DNA of 64,000 nucleotides from Candidatus Formimonas warabiya (GCF_002777255.1 NZ_CP017634.1:2058903-2122902), one strand, 5' to 3'. Positions 53,424 through 62,096 are shown, counted from the stretch's first letter. The notes: generated from the letters alone by a model not told the origin. Numbers and translations are program-made.

Positions 53424-54452
53424 TTATGATTTAAAAACTTTAAAATGGTGCCGGGGCGGCTGATAGCCCAGGAAGCCGATGCACCGGTTGGCCAGGGTAT
53501 CGAGGAACCGGTTGGAATGAGCCAGGTACAGCTTCCTCTGCTTCATCAGGCATCCCAGCCGCATTTTTGTTTCCTCGGCGGTCTGGCCGAAATCTATGCT
53601 TTTGAAGCCTTGATGGATCCCGTAATGAACAATTTGCAGTAAAAGATTAAGGTACGTGTCAAACTTGGGACTAAGCTTATAGTCAAACCCGGTGAAAAGA
53701 AAAACCAGCTGGTCCCCATTTTCAATTAACAGCACAAAACCCAGCACCTGTCCCCCATGACTGGCCCTCAGCACTTTGGCGGGCAGAGGCAGGCCCCGGA
53801 AAAAATCCAGGCCCAGCTTTTCCAGCTTGTATGGGGACCTGTGATACACCCCTTCGTACTGCCGGTACATTTCCTGATCAAAATTCTCCGGGTTCACACA
53901 ATCAATCTTCACTTCCGCCCATTTGGACCGGGCTTTTTTAAAACGGTACCGGTAGTGGCTGCGCATAGCGTCTAAGTATGCTTCAAAGCTGGTCCAGTCC
54001 AGGTCCAGGACACAGGTGGGCAGGGTTTCGCCCCTGGTTCCCGGCAGGGATGTTTCCCCGTTCAAAATCAGCTTGGCTCCCCTGATCCTCCTGATATCCA
54101 GCCAGAGCTGCTCCTCAAAACCGGGGTGCGCGGCAAAACCCTGTTTGGATAAAGAGCAGGGAATTCCCACCGTCCAGACCGGGAATTTCAGGCACAGGGA
54201 ACTAAAGGTAAAAACATCCAGCTTGAGCCGGTAAAGCACATAAATTCCTTTCAGGCTGCCCTGGTGAAACAAAAGCCGGTAGCGCTGCCGGCATCGGTTT
54301 ACCTGTTCCAGATGGCCTAAAAATTTTTTCCGCAAAAAAATATTGTTTCCCGCCAACCGGTCCCACTCATCCGGGATTTCTTCCACCCGGTCATACTCTT
54401 CCCAGCTCAGAGCGGCATCTCGAAGGCCTTGTACTTTTTGTATTCCTGGCAC
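53424..54452 (-). CDS. FemAB/GNAT-like acyltransferase
   Basis: 342 residues from a GTG at 54452 with TGGGAGGGG just upstream, overlapping the preceding gene by 46 bases. The C-terminal half looks like the GNAT/BioF2-like fold used by FemAB and peptidoglycan bridge-forming enzymes: RSHYRYRFKKARSK, then VLRASHGGQVLGFVLLI and GFKSIDFGQTAEETKMRLGC. It probably transfers an acyl or aminoacyl group to an amine of the product. No closer assignment is possible. Confidence 0.7.
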   Translation of the reverse strand: MPGIQKVQGLRDAALSWEEYDRVEEIPDEWDRLAGNNIFLRKKFLGHLEQVNRCRQRYRLLFHQGSLKGIYVLYRLKLDVFTFSSLCLKFPVWTVGIPCSLSKQGFAAHPGFEEQLWLDIRRIRGAKLILNGETSLPGTRGETLPTCVLDLDWTSFEAYLDAMRSHYRYRFKKARSKWAEVKIDCVNPENFDQEMYRQYEGVYHRSPYKLEKLGLDFFRGLPLPAKVLRASHGGQVLGFVLLIENGDQLVFLFTGFDYKLSPKFDTYLNLLLQIVHYGIHQGFKSIDFGQTAEETKMRLGCLMKQRKLYLAHSNRFLDTLANRCIGFLGYQPPRHHFKVFKS

Positions 54453-55495
54453 CCGTTCCCCTCCCAGTGCAAACCCAATCCCTTGGATTTGGTATTGTTT
54501 TCTTCCACCCAGCCGGCCTCGCAGTACCGGTACCTGCCCCGCACCAGGCGATATAGCTGGTCAAAGAGGCCGATCACCACGCCGGTGCCCTGGCATTCGG
54601 GCCTGACGCCGATTTCCGCGATCTTGATCCGATCCATCCTCCTGGGAAAACCCATTTTGCTCTTGAGCAGCGTGGCTAAACCGATCTCCCGGCCGGGGGC
54701 AATCAATTGATTAAAGTCCGGATACCAAAGCATAAATCCGATGGGGACGCCGTCTTTTTCCGCCAGGATCAGGTTTTCTCCCCGGATCAACCAGCGGAAG
54801 GGGTAAAAAAGTTCATAATCCTCTTCGTAGGTACGGTCCGCCCACCACAAGTGGTTCTGAAAGCAGGCGTTATTTAAATCGGTGTAAATCTTGATTTCCC
54901 CCGGAAGGTTGCGGAAATCGGCCCGGCGGAAAGTATATCCCTTTTTGCCCAGGCGGGCCAAAATTCCCCTTTCTTGGGCCAGGTGAAACTGTTCGATATC
55001 CGCCAGAAAGGAGGTAAACCGGTATTCCGTCCACCCTTTAAAATAGTCCAGATAGTATGCATGGGTGTATGGCAAGCCAAAACATGGGGCCACATCAAAG
55101 TGGGAAGCAAGAAAGCCCACCCCATAATTCAAATGGGCGTCCAACCCCACAACCATCCTTTTACACTCTTTTGCTGCCGCCAGGATTTTCCCCCGGGCCA
55201 TCATCAATTCCACGGCATCCTGGGCCCCCCGCTCCGCTTCAAAGAAAGAAATCATCAGGATATCTTTCATTTTATAGTTTAAAACGTAGGCGGCCCGAAG
55301 CACAATCCTCCCCTGATCCAGAATAAAAAAGGGATGGATCTCTCCATTTTTCAGATAGGCCGTTTTATGATCCAGGAACATCTTCACAATATCGGACATG
55401 GAGTCGCGAAAGTAGGGATTTCCCCGGTACACAGCAGTGCCAAAACGAACAAAGTCCTTTGCCTCTTCTTTGGTTGTAATATATTTAAGTTCCAT
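54407..55495 (-). CDS. GNAT-superfamily N-acyltransferase-like protein
   Basis: 362 residues from ATG at 55495 with AGGTGG upstream. Two GNAT-like regions: an N-terminal one (about 1-150) and a C-terminal one with NLILAEKDGVPIGFMLWYPDFN, then KIAEIGVRPECQGTGVVIGLFDQLY, the acetyl-CoA-binding turn. Resembles large unclassified GNAT proteins in lipid and natural-product clusters. Second acyltransferase of the operon. Confidence 0.75.
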   Translation of the reverse strand: MELKYITTKEEAKDFVRFGTAVYRGNPYFRDSMSDIVKMFLDHKTAYLKNGEIHPFFILDQGRIVLRAAYVLNYKMKDILMISFFEAERGAQDAVELMMARGKILAAAKECKRMVVGLDAHLNYGVGFLASHFDVAPCFGLPYTHAYYLDYFKGWTEYRFTSFLADIEQFHLAQERGILARLGKKGYTFRRADFRNLPGEIKIYTDLNNACFQNHLWWADRTYEEDYELFYPFRWLIRGENLILAEKDGVPIGFMLWYPDFNQLIAPGREIGLATLLKSKMGFPRRMDRIKIAEIGVRPECQGTGVVIGLFDQLYRLVRGRYRYCEAGWVEENNTKSKGLGLHWEGNGCQEYKKYKAFEMPL

Positions 55496-55533
55496 AAACC
55501 ACCTGTACGCTCCGTTTTTTCTTTTTCCTCCGG

Positions 55534-56892
55534 CTAACTGGGTCCAACCTTTGCATTTCCCCTGCCCATAAAGCTTAATTTTTGTCGCAAACCTTTGATG
55601 AAGGCCCTCCCCAAGTGCAAAAGCCACTTCCCCTGGTTCATCCGGAGAACCTGTACATAAAACCGGTAAAATTCAAAATAGAAGCGCCCTTTTCTCATGT
55701 TTCCCGGGGCCGCCACCAGGTGCAGGAAGTCCCATTGCCTGGGGTCATCGGTGATCAGCCGGTCCTTAAATTTTTCGTATTGGGCGGTCCCCGGCAGGGG
55801 AGTAAGGATAGCGGCTGTGGCCAGGGCCAGCCGGTGCTTTTTCACATAGCGGGCCAAAATATCGAAATCCTTTTTTGTGGCATCAATATCCAGGATAAAT
55901 AAACCGGTACACCCAATGCCGTGTTTCTTCAGGATATCCAGGCATTTTTCATTGACGGCGCAGGAGGTCTGCTTATGATATTCCCCTAAGCGGTCGTCAT
56001 CAAAGGCCTCCAGCCCCACCAGCACCATCTTTAGTCCGATATTTTTGAGCAGAACGATCAGTTCTTCATTTTCCGCAATAAAATCCGCCCGGTAGTAGAC
56101 GATAAAATTCTTTTGGATCCCCCGTTCCTTGATCAGCCGGGCAAAGCCCCGGATCCGCCCGGGATCTAAATAAAAGATATCGTCCAAAATCCAGATATAA
56201 TCGCAATCGATTGCGGCAATTTCTTCTACCGTCTTTTCCAGGTCCCGGCAAACATATTTACCGCCGTTCAGGAGGCAGCAGTAGCAGAAATTGCACCTGC
56301 CGGGACAGCTGTAGGCGGTTTTTACCGTGGCGCAGGGGCCCAGGCCCGCATAATGAAAATGATCCTGGTGGGCATAGAAAAAAGACCGGTCCGGAATAGG
56401 GATCTCATCAGGATCCATCTGTATTTTCTCATGAAACACCCATGTTTCATCATCTTGGCGAAAACAAATTCCCCCGATCCCCTGGGGAGACAGATCTTCC
56501 CGCCCGATCAGTTTTTGAAAGGGCTTGATCCCTCCGGAATGGACGATAAAATCCACTGCGGGGCCGTAAAAATCCCGGTAATTCAGTTCCGCATGGACAC
56601 CTCCGATGATCACTTTCACGCCCGGAATCACTTTTTTGGCGGTTTCCGCATAACGGCATATGGAATTTTTCTGCGTGATATAACCGGTGATCGCCACCAG
56701 ATCAGGCCTAAATTTTTGCAACACCGGAACATAAGGTTCCTCTTGGACCACCCCGTCCCAAATCCGGCATTGATGACCGGCTTGGGCGGCTACGGTAGAC
56801 AGAATTTCCAGTTCCAGGGGCTCTACCGTGACGATGTCCATGTGGGAGAAAATACTTTCATAACCCGGCCGCACCAGCAATATTCGCATCAT
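55534..56892 (-). CDS. Cobalamin-binding radical SAM protein (first of cluster)
   Basis: 452 residues; start chosen six bases after GGGGG, giving MMRILLVRPGYE. B12-binding domain in the first 150 residues (VIIGGVHAELNYRDF), radical SAM motif CPGRCNFC (about 213-220). Shares the VLVGLEAFDDDRLGEYHKQ block and LTPLPGTAQYEKF motif with the two paralogues downstream. First gene of the nine-gene operon. Confidence 0.88.
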   Translation of the reverse strand: MMRILLVRPGYESIFSHMDIVTVEPLELEILSTVAAQAGHQCRIWDGVVQEEPYVPVLQKFRPDLVAITGYITQKNSICRYAETAKKVIPGVKVIIGGVHAELNYRDFYGPAVDFIVHSGGIKPFQKLIGREDLSPQGIGGICFRQDDETWVFHEKIQMDPDEIPIPDRSFFYAHQDHFHYAGLGPCATVKTAYSCPGRCNFCYCCLLNGGKYVCRDLEKTVEEIAAIDCDYIWILDDIFYLDPGRIRGFARLIKERGIQKNFIVYYRADFIAENEELIVLLKNIGLKMVLVGLEAFDDDRLGEYHKQTSCAVNEKCLDILKKHGIGCTGLFILDIDATKKDFDILARYVKKHRLALATAAILTPLPGTAQYEKFKDRLITDDPRQWDFLHLVAAPGNMRKGRFYFEFYRFYVQVLRMNQGKWLLHLGRAFIKGLRQKLSFMGRGNAKVGPS

Positions 56893-56991
56893 CCTGTTCC
56901 CCCGTCTTATTTCCCGGCCCAAAAAGATCTTTTTATCTCTTATCTAGATTCTATTCGACTCTTTTCTTTAATTCCCTGTCAAAAATAAAAT

Positions 56992-57021
56992 CCCTTCCCC
57001 AGGGAATAAACTGGAAAAGGG
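56992..57021 (-). terminator. Terminator of the corrinoid methyltransferase cluster
   Basis: CCCTTCCCCAG pairs with CTGGAAAAGGG with one mismatch; on minus it is followed by ATTTTATTTTT. 30 bases after the UROD-type gene. Confidence 0.75.
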
Positions 57022-57051
57022 AAACATGGTCTGATTTGGCGTTACCTTTCC

Positions 57052-58173
57052 TTATTCATAATATCCAAATTCCTCCACGCTTTGAAAAAAAGCCTGCACA
57101 TTTTCGTGCTTTGCCGATAAGGGGACGGTGCAACCGGAGCCCAGAATGAAGCCCCCCTGCCGCCCTACCTCTTTCATTAATTTCCGGCAATAGCTTTTCA
57201 CCCGTACCGGAGACCCCAAAACAAACAAATGGGGGCTGACATCGCCCAGAAGGCACGAATGCCCGGACAGGACCCGGCCCGCGGCAAAAATATCCGTATC
57301 GCCGTCTAATTCCACAATTATTTTTCCCGGAGGCAGCTCCAACAGGTAAGGAATATTTTCGCTCCAATCGCTGTCCAAATGCAAAACCGGCACAATTTCC
57401 GCCTGGATTAAGGCCAGAATCAGTTGTTTTACATAAGGCCAGGAAAAGCGGTCAAAAAACTTGCGGGAGAGAAACTGCCCGCAGACCCTGGGCAGTCCGA
57501 TAAAGGTGCGGAAAATCCCGGAATCCCGGGCATCCTGAATTCCTTCCCGGATCACGCTCTCCGTAGTTTTTTCCAGTACTTTTTCTAAAAGGTCCGGCAC
57601 CTGAAACATATCCCGGACAAACTGTTCAAAAGACCGCATTAAGGAGATCACGACCGGGGCAGCTAAGACGTACCCCCCATATAAAAAAGCCTGCCCTCTT
57701 TTCCGGGAGTCGGCAATTTCCCTTTTGATCAAATCACTCCTGTGGCGAAGCGCCGCAGCGATGTTTTCCTCGCTGCACCCATGAATGCGCTGTAAATACC
57801 GGTGATAAAAATAATCATACCCGGCCTCGAGGATCACATGGTAATCCTGCCGGGATACGGCTTCATATTCAAGGGATTGGAATTCCCGATCCGCCGGTAT
57901 ATCGATGCCGGGCATTTTGGTTTTGATAAATAGGATGCTATTCTGGTAAGGGCCGTAAAACTGGGAATAGAGAGAACGGCGAATATCCCACTGGGGATAT
58001 TGTTGGGACAAAAAAGCCAAGGATTGTTCCGCTTTTTCATAGTCAAACATATATTCGTAATTGGAAAACCCGGCATATCTCCCGGCATAACTTTCCATGA
58101 GGGGAGCACAGGGAATCCGGTCCGGCTGCTTCAAGCGGATCACGGTCTGCAATCTCTCTTCGGAGGTCATCAT
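57052..58173 (-). CDS. UROD-family (MtaA-like) corrinoid methyltransferase
   Basis: 373 residues from an ATG pair near 58173 (weak ribosome site). Uroporphyrinogen-decarboxylase-like TIM barrel as used by MtaA/MtbA and O-demethylase components, with N-terminal MTSEERLQTVIRLKQPDRIPC and C-terminal GGFILGSGCTVPLSAKHENVQAF. The usual His-x-Cys zinc motif reads VLHLDSDW here, while the C-terminal Cys is kept. It follows a corrinoid protein gene, so it likely moves a methyl group to or from that corrinoid. Confidence 0.82.
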   Translation of the reverse strand: MMTSEERLQTVIRLKQPDRIPCAPLMESYAGRYAGFSNYEYMFDYEKAEQSLAFLSQQYPQWDIRRSLYSQFYGPYQNSILFIKTKMPGIDIPADREFQSLEYEAVSRQDYHVILEAGYDYFYHRYLQRIHGCSEENIAAALRHRSDLIKREIADSRKRGQAFLYGGYVLAAPVVISLMRSFEQFVRDMFQVPDLLEKVLEKTTESVIREGIQDARDSGIFRTFIGLPRVCGQFLSRKFFDRFSWPYVKQLILALIQAEIVPVLHLDSDWSENIPYLLELPPGKIIVELDGDTDIFAAGRVLSGHSCLLGDVSPHLFVLGSPVRVKSYCRKLMKEVGRQGGFILGSGCTVPLSAKHENVQAFFQSVEEFGYYE

Positions 58174-58268
58174 CTGATTTCTTTCACCCCAAACTAACCG
58201 CCTGGCCGGGCGGCACAATTGGGAATCGTCATCCCACTGGCCCATCGCCACCATATTCATCCTGCAGC

Positions 58269-58922
58269 TCACTGGCAGTGAAAAGCAGCTTGTCCCGCTC
58301 CCGTGATCAGGAAATCGCATAAGTCCACGCCGTCCGCACAGTCTTTGGCCCAATAGTCGGCTCCCACATATTCTTTAATATCGTCATTGACCAGTCCGCC
58401 GATGATAATTTTGATCCTGTCTCTTAAGCCGGCGGCTTCTACCGCCATCACGGTCCTTTTCATGGCATCGTAGGATGACGTGAGCAATCCGGACAAACCA
58501 AGAATCTTAGCCTGGGTATCTTTTAAGGCAGCGACAAAAGTCTCCGGTTTCACATCCACGCCCAGGTCACAAACGTTGATCCCCATGGAGCGCAACAACC
58601 CCGCGGTGACATTTTTGCCGATATCATGAATATCCTCTTCTACCGTGCCGATGACGATGTGAGCCATCCTGCCGTTTCCCGGGTCAGGAAGGGGCACCAG
58701 GGAGAGCACATGCTTGAAAATCAGGGCCGCCATGATCAGGTCCGCAATGTAATAGGACCCATGCTGGTACATTTCCCCGACTTTATCCATTCCTTTTCTT
58801 ACTTCCTCAATCAAGATCACCGGACTAATTCCTTCTTTCAGGCCCAACTCAAAGAGCCGGACCACTTTATCTTCGTCCAGCTTTTGCACCGCCGTCACCA
58901 ACATCCTCTGAATTCCCTCCAA
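58269..58922 (-). CDS. Methyltransferase corrinoid protein (MtaC-like)
   Basis: 217 residues from a TTG at 58922 behind GGGGAGGGG (alternative ATG at 58904). N-terminal B12-binding cap domain, then the cobalamin domain with the corrinoid-ligand motif DIHDIGKN (DxHxxG) in IGTVEEDIHDIGKNV and GLSGLLTSSYDAMKRTV. Carries the methyl group between two methyltransferases. Confidence 0.9.
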   Translation of the reverse strand: MEGIQRMLVTAVQKLDEDKVVRLFELGLKEGISPVILIEEVRKGMDKVGEMYQHGSYYIADLIMAALIFKHVLSLVPLPDPGNGRMAHIVIGTVEEDIHDIGKNVTAGLLRSMGINVCDLGVDVKPETFVAALKDTQAKILGLSGLLTSSYDAMKRTVMAVEAAGLRDRIKIIIGGLVNDDIKEYVGADYWAKDCADGVDLCDFLITGAGQAAFHCQ

Positions 58923-58980
58923 AGGTTTCCCCTCCCCCTGACAAAACTTGTACCAAAAGGAACCGGGATCATGGAAAAGA

Positions 58981-59718
58981 TTAGAATTTGTGCAGCACTT
59001 GATTCCTTTGATATTGACTGGAAATCGCCTCCAGCCTAAAATAATCGCAATGGCAAAAAGTCTTGCCCCAACCAATTACCTTATGATCCGCTGAATATAA
59101 TTTTTGTTCCACCACCAGCAAGGGGCTGGATGGTTCCACGCCTAATTTTTGGGCGCACTCCTGGTTCGCGGCGGCGGCAGAAATGGAAACTTCATTTTTC
59201 ACCGAGAACAGTTCCCCGTGCTTTGCCACCATCTCCGGGAAAGGCACATTTTGAATTTCTCGCTCCACCACCGGCTTTCCTTTTTCATAAGGAAGATATT
59301 TCACATCATAAGCGGAAGGATTTCCTTCGGTATACAACAATCGTTTCACCACCACGGTTTTTCCGCCGGGAAGCAGGTTCAGGTGCTGCCTGATCTCCGG
59401 GGTGGGATCTTCCATGTTTACCTCCAGCAGTTTTACCCCTCCGGGAGCTCCCCCGGTAATCTCCATCTCATTAAAACGCACGGTGAAAATATCATAACGG
59501 GGCCAATCCACATAATTCCCTTTGCCCGGGACAGTTTTCAGGTACCCGGCATCGGAAAGCAGAGTCAGCCCCTGCCGTACGGTCATTTTGCTCGCGCCGT
59601 ACTCTGCAGACAGCTGTGTTTCCGAGGGAATCAGGTCACCGGGTTTAAATTCCCCGTTTTTAATTTTATTGGACAATCCATAAGCGATTTGGTAATACAA
59701 AGGTCTCACAATATTCAC
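58981..59718 (-). CDS. GntR/HutC-type regulator with UTRA domain
   Basis: 245 residues from a GTG at 59718 that overlaps the stop of a 26-codon ORF as GTGA, which explains the missing ribosome site. Winged helix with IPSETQLSAEYGASKMTVRQGLTLLS, then a UTRA ligand domain. It lies inside the methyltransferase cluster; a palindromic operator candidate is upstream of the cluster (62080-62096). Confidence 0.9.
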   Translation of the reverse strand: MNIVRPLYYQIAYGLSNKIKNGEFKPGDLIPSETQLSAEYGASKMTVRQGLTLLSDAGYLKTVPGKGNYVDWPRYDIFTVRFNEMEITGGAPGGVKLLEVNMEDPTPEIRQHLNLLPGGKTVVVKRLLYTEGNPSAYDVKYLPYEKGKPVVEREIQNVPFPEMVAKHGELFSVKNEVSISAAAANQECAQKLGVEPSSPLLVVEQKLYSADHKVIGWGKTFCHCDYFRLEAISSQYQRNQVLHKF

Positions 59719-59795
59719 CGCCAAAAATATTTTAGCTGATCATTCTTTTCGATACGCTGGATAAAATTCCTGCAAAAATTGTCTTTTTTGTTCAT
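59715..59795 (-). CDS. 26-residue ORF coupled to the GntR gene
   Basis: Starts ATG at 59795 with AGGAG at good spacing and ends TGA, overlapping the GTG of the regulator. Sequence begins MNKKDNFCRN and is Lys/Asn-rich with a single Cys. A leader peptide that lets ribosomes re-initiate on the regulator is the likely role; a functional microprotein is possible. Confidence 0.5.
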   Translation of the reverse strand: MNKKDNFCRNFIQRIEKNDQLKYFWR

Positions 59796-59823
59796 GGTTT
59801 CACTCCTATCCTTTTTACATCAA

Positions 59824-59848
59824 GTCCAGGGCCAAAACGGCCCTGGAC
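59824..59848. other. Perfect hairpin after the second corrinoid protein gene
   Basis: GTCCAGGGCC / GGCCCTGGAC with a five-base loop, 45 bases after the corrinoid gene stop. No T-run on either side; it may be an RNA stabiliser or a rho-independent terminator of reduced strength. Confidence 0.55.
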
Positions 59849-59893
59849 CTAAACAACAACATTTATCCGGCACAAATATTTTTGCCCGGGCTT

Positions 59894-60529
59894 TTACTTT
59901 TTGCTGACCCCGAAAACCTGGTCTGCCACGGTAACCGCTTCATCGGCGGATTTACCGAAATAGTCCGCCCCGCAAAACTCCAGCACCTTCTCATCCACAT
60001 AGTTGCCGCCGATGAGAACTTTTACGTCGGTCAGCCCGGCGGCTTTTACAGCACTGATGGTTTCTTTCATGGCATCCTGGCACCCGGTGAGCAGCACGCT
60101 TAAGCCCAGCAAGCCGGGTTTGTGCTCCTGGACCGCCTGAACCACCTTTGCTTCCGGAACATCCACGCCCAAATCGATCACATGATAACCGGATCCTTTC
60201 AGCAGCATTACCACAATATTTTTCCCTAAATCATGAATATCGCCCCGCACCGTACCGATCACCACCGTGCCTTTTGTTTCCTGGGTGACCCCGGCCAGCT
60301 TCGGTTCGATGATCGCCATGGCTTCCTTCATGATTTCCCCGCTCATAATCAGTTCGCTCAAGAAGTATTCACCCCGGGAAAATTTTTCTCCAATCATCAC
60401 CATCCCCTTCTGGAGCTTTTCGACTAGTTCCAGAGGATTGATTCCTTCCCGGAGCGCATCGTTGATGATGCCGGTTACTTTCTCCCCTTGCAATTCCACT
60501 AATCCATTGGTCAGTTCCTCTATATTCAT
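59894..60529 (-). CDS. Methyltransferase corrinoid protein (MtaC-like)
   Basis: 211 residues from ATG at 60529, six bases after AAAGG. Helical cap domain (about 1-85), then cobalamin domain with DIHDLGKN (DxHxxG) and GLSVLLTGCQDAMKETI. Paralogue of the protein at 58269. Gene order UROD - small ORF - corrinoid suggests a complete methyl-transfer pair. Confidence 0.92.
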   Translation of the reverse strand: MNIEELTNGLVELQGEKVTGIINDALREGINPLELVEKLQKGMVMIGEKFSRGEYFLSELIMSGEIMKEAMAIIEPKLAGVTQETKGTVVIGTVRGDIHDLGKNIVVMLLKGSGYHVIDLGVDVPEAKVVQAVQEHKPGLLGLSVLLTGCQDAMKETISAVKAAGLTDVKVLIGGNYVDEKVLEFCGADYFGKSADEAVTVADQVFGVSKK

Positions 60530-60588
60530 TGCCATCCTTTCGTCCCCCTTTAATTAACATCTGAAAACAACCGGTCAACTCCTGCATC

Positions 60589-60765
60589 TTAACGCTGCAC
60601 CCACCACCAGAGGTAGACGTAGGCAAAGGCCTCCAGCTTTTCCCACTCACTTTTGATGATCTCCTCCTTGCCCATGATGGTCCCCATTTTTTTCACCTGT
60701 TCATCCCAGGGGATACAAACTCCGGGTATGCCCGGATATGTTTTTTTATCAGCGGTTTCCGTCAT
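60589..60765 (-). CDS. 58-residue small protein in the methyl-transfer cluster
   Basis: ATG at 60765 with GGAGG eight bases upstream, stop at 60589. Contains a Tyr-Pro-Gly-Ile-Pro-Gly turn near residue 10, a single Cys, a KEEIIKSEWEKLEAFAYV helix and ends Trp-Trp-Trp-Val-Gln-Arg. It fits the 247-base space between the UROD-type gene and the corrinoid gene (17 bases after the first). I recognise no family. It may be a small subunit or chaperone of the methyltransferase. Confidence 0.7.
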   Translation of the reverse strand: MTETADKKTYPGIPGVCIPWDEQVKKMGTIMGKEEIIKSEWEKLEAFAYVYLWWWVQR

Positions 60766-60782
60766 ACAGCCTGCCTCCTTTC

Positions 60783-61955
60783 TTAATAAACCCCATATTC
60801 CCGGGTGGTCTCAATGAGGGCCCGGATGTTTTCTTCCTTCGCATCCCATTGAATGACGCCGCCGGCATCCATGATAAAGCCGCCGTCTCCGGCCAGCTCA
60901 TCAATGAGCTTCTTGCAATAATCACGTACCTCACTGGGTTTGCCGTAGGCCAGCAGGGTGTTGGGCACATTTCCGCTCAAGCAGAACTTTCCGCCTAAAA
61001 TTTTCTTGGCCTGGTACATGTCGGTCATATCGATGTGGAATACAATACTTTTTTCCGGCAGCTCGGCAAATCGTTCCAGGTAAGGAGTCCAGTTCCCCTC
61101 CGCATAGAAGAGGGTTCTCTTCCCGTAAGACCATAAAGTTTCAATCACCTTTTTCAGCGTAGGCCAGTAGAATGTATCCCACTGTTTGGGATTCAGGAAA
61201 GGAAAGCTGCCCCGGTGCAAGGGCATAAACAGCGGGAATTGGGTATCGCCGGCAGCGGTGGCCATGCCGTAATAAACATTATGTGCTACTAACACATCCA
61301 GGGCCGCTAAAAGCTTTTCCGGGCACTTGTGCATATCCATCATGATGCCGTGAAGGCCCCGCAGGGTATCCCCCAGGGTATCGAAAGGCGCCTTGCTCAT
61401 GCCGCCTATCGCCGGAGGTGTAGCATATTCCTTGACCCAAACGGACCCGGCCTGGGCGTTTTGACCCAGCATGGTGGCAAATGCGAAGGCGCCTTTGATC
61501 AAAGCAAGATTGGCTTCAAAGGATCCCGGCACGGCAAATTCCTGGTGCAGACGGGGAAGAAATGTATTTAAGATCCATTGGGTCGGATTGGCAATAAATT
61601 CGTCATAGTCTTCTGCTTTCATATATTGATCTTCCAGGAATTGGAACTGTTTATTTTCCTCCAGTTCTTTTCCGGCAAATTTCAGGTATTTGGCCCCGGT
61701 GGCATCGTGCAGGGATGCCCACCACAAACTGGGCGCCGTGACCTGGGCGTCCAGATCAAAATCCTCCAATACCTTGTTCACAGAAGCGTAGTTTTTGTCA
61801 AGCTGGTAATATACTTCTTGAAGCGTATAGCCTGCATACTTGGCTTGAAATTCTGAAAGAAATAATCGGATGGGTACTTTATCAGGTTTTCCCAACTCCA
61901 TGGCGGTAATATAACGGTTTAATTTCTCCTGATAAATCTTTTCTTTGTCTTCCAT
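60783..61955 (-). CDS. UROD-family corrinoid methyltransferase
   Basis: 390 residues from ATG at 61955. Same fold as the protein at 57052: N-terminal LNRYITAMELGKPDKVPIRLF and C-terminal GGFIMDAGGVIQWDAKEENIRAL. The zinc His-Cys pair and the C-terminal Cys of MtaA are both replaced (FHID, FMDAGG-type end), so it may use another metal arrangement. First gene of the cluster; the operator candidate is 125 bases upstream. Confidence 0.85.
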   Translation of the reverse strand: MEDKEKIYQEKLNRYITAMELGKPDKVPIRLFLSEFQAKYAGYTLQEVYYQLDKNYASVNKVLEDFDLDAQVTAPSLWWASLHDATGAKYLKFAGKELEENKQFQFLEDQYMKAEDYDEFIANPTQWILNTFLPRLHQEFAVPGSFEANLALIKGAFAFATMLGQNAQAGSVWVKEYATPPAIGGMSKAPFDTLGDTLRGLHGIMMDMHKCPEKLLAALDVLVAHNVYYGMATAAGDTQFPLFMPLHRGSFPFLNPKQWDTFYWPTLKKVIETLWSYGKRTLFYAEGNWTPYLERFAELPEKSIVFHIDMTDMYQAKKILGGKFCLSGNVPNTLLAYGKPSEVRDYCKKLIDELAGDGGFIMDAGGVIQWDAKEENIRALIETTREYGVY

Positions 61956-62079
61956 GTTCCCAAACAACCTCCTTCATTTTTCCCTCACAAACAGCTTGAT
62001 CCGTGTCATCTATTGAGCTCTCCGATGCTAAGCCATCACCCTCCTCTCCGCTCCCATAGGTTTATACTTGTCTATACCG

Positions 62080-62096
62080 GTATGTTAAACATACCA
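62080..62096. promoter_or_regulatory. Candidate HutC-type operator
   Basis: GGTATGTTAAACATACC, 8-bp perfect arms around one central base, upstream of the corrinoid methyltransferase operon and next to TATACCGGTATG. Likely site for the GntR/HutC regulator encoded downstream in the same operon. Confidence 0.55.

Noticed and set aside
60369..60650. 93-codon minus-strand frame overlapping the second corrinoid gene
   Set aside because: It is antisense-phase shadow coding within the corrinoid gene and overlaps the better 58-codon small gene.
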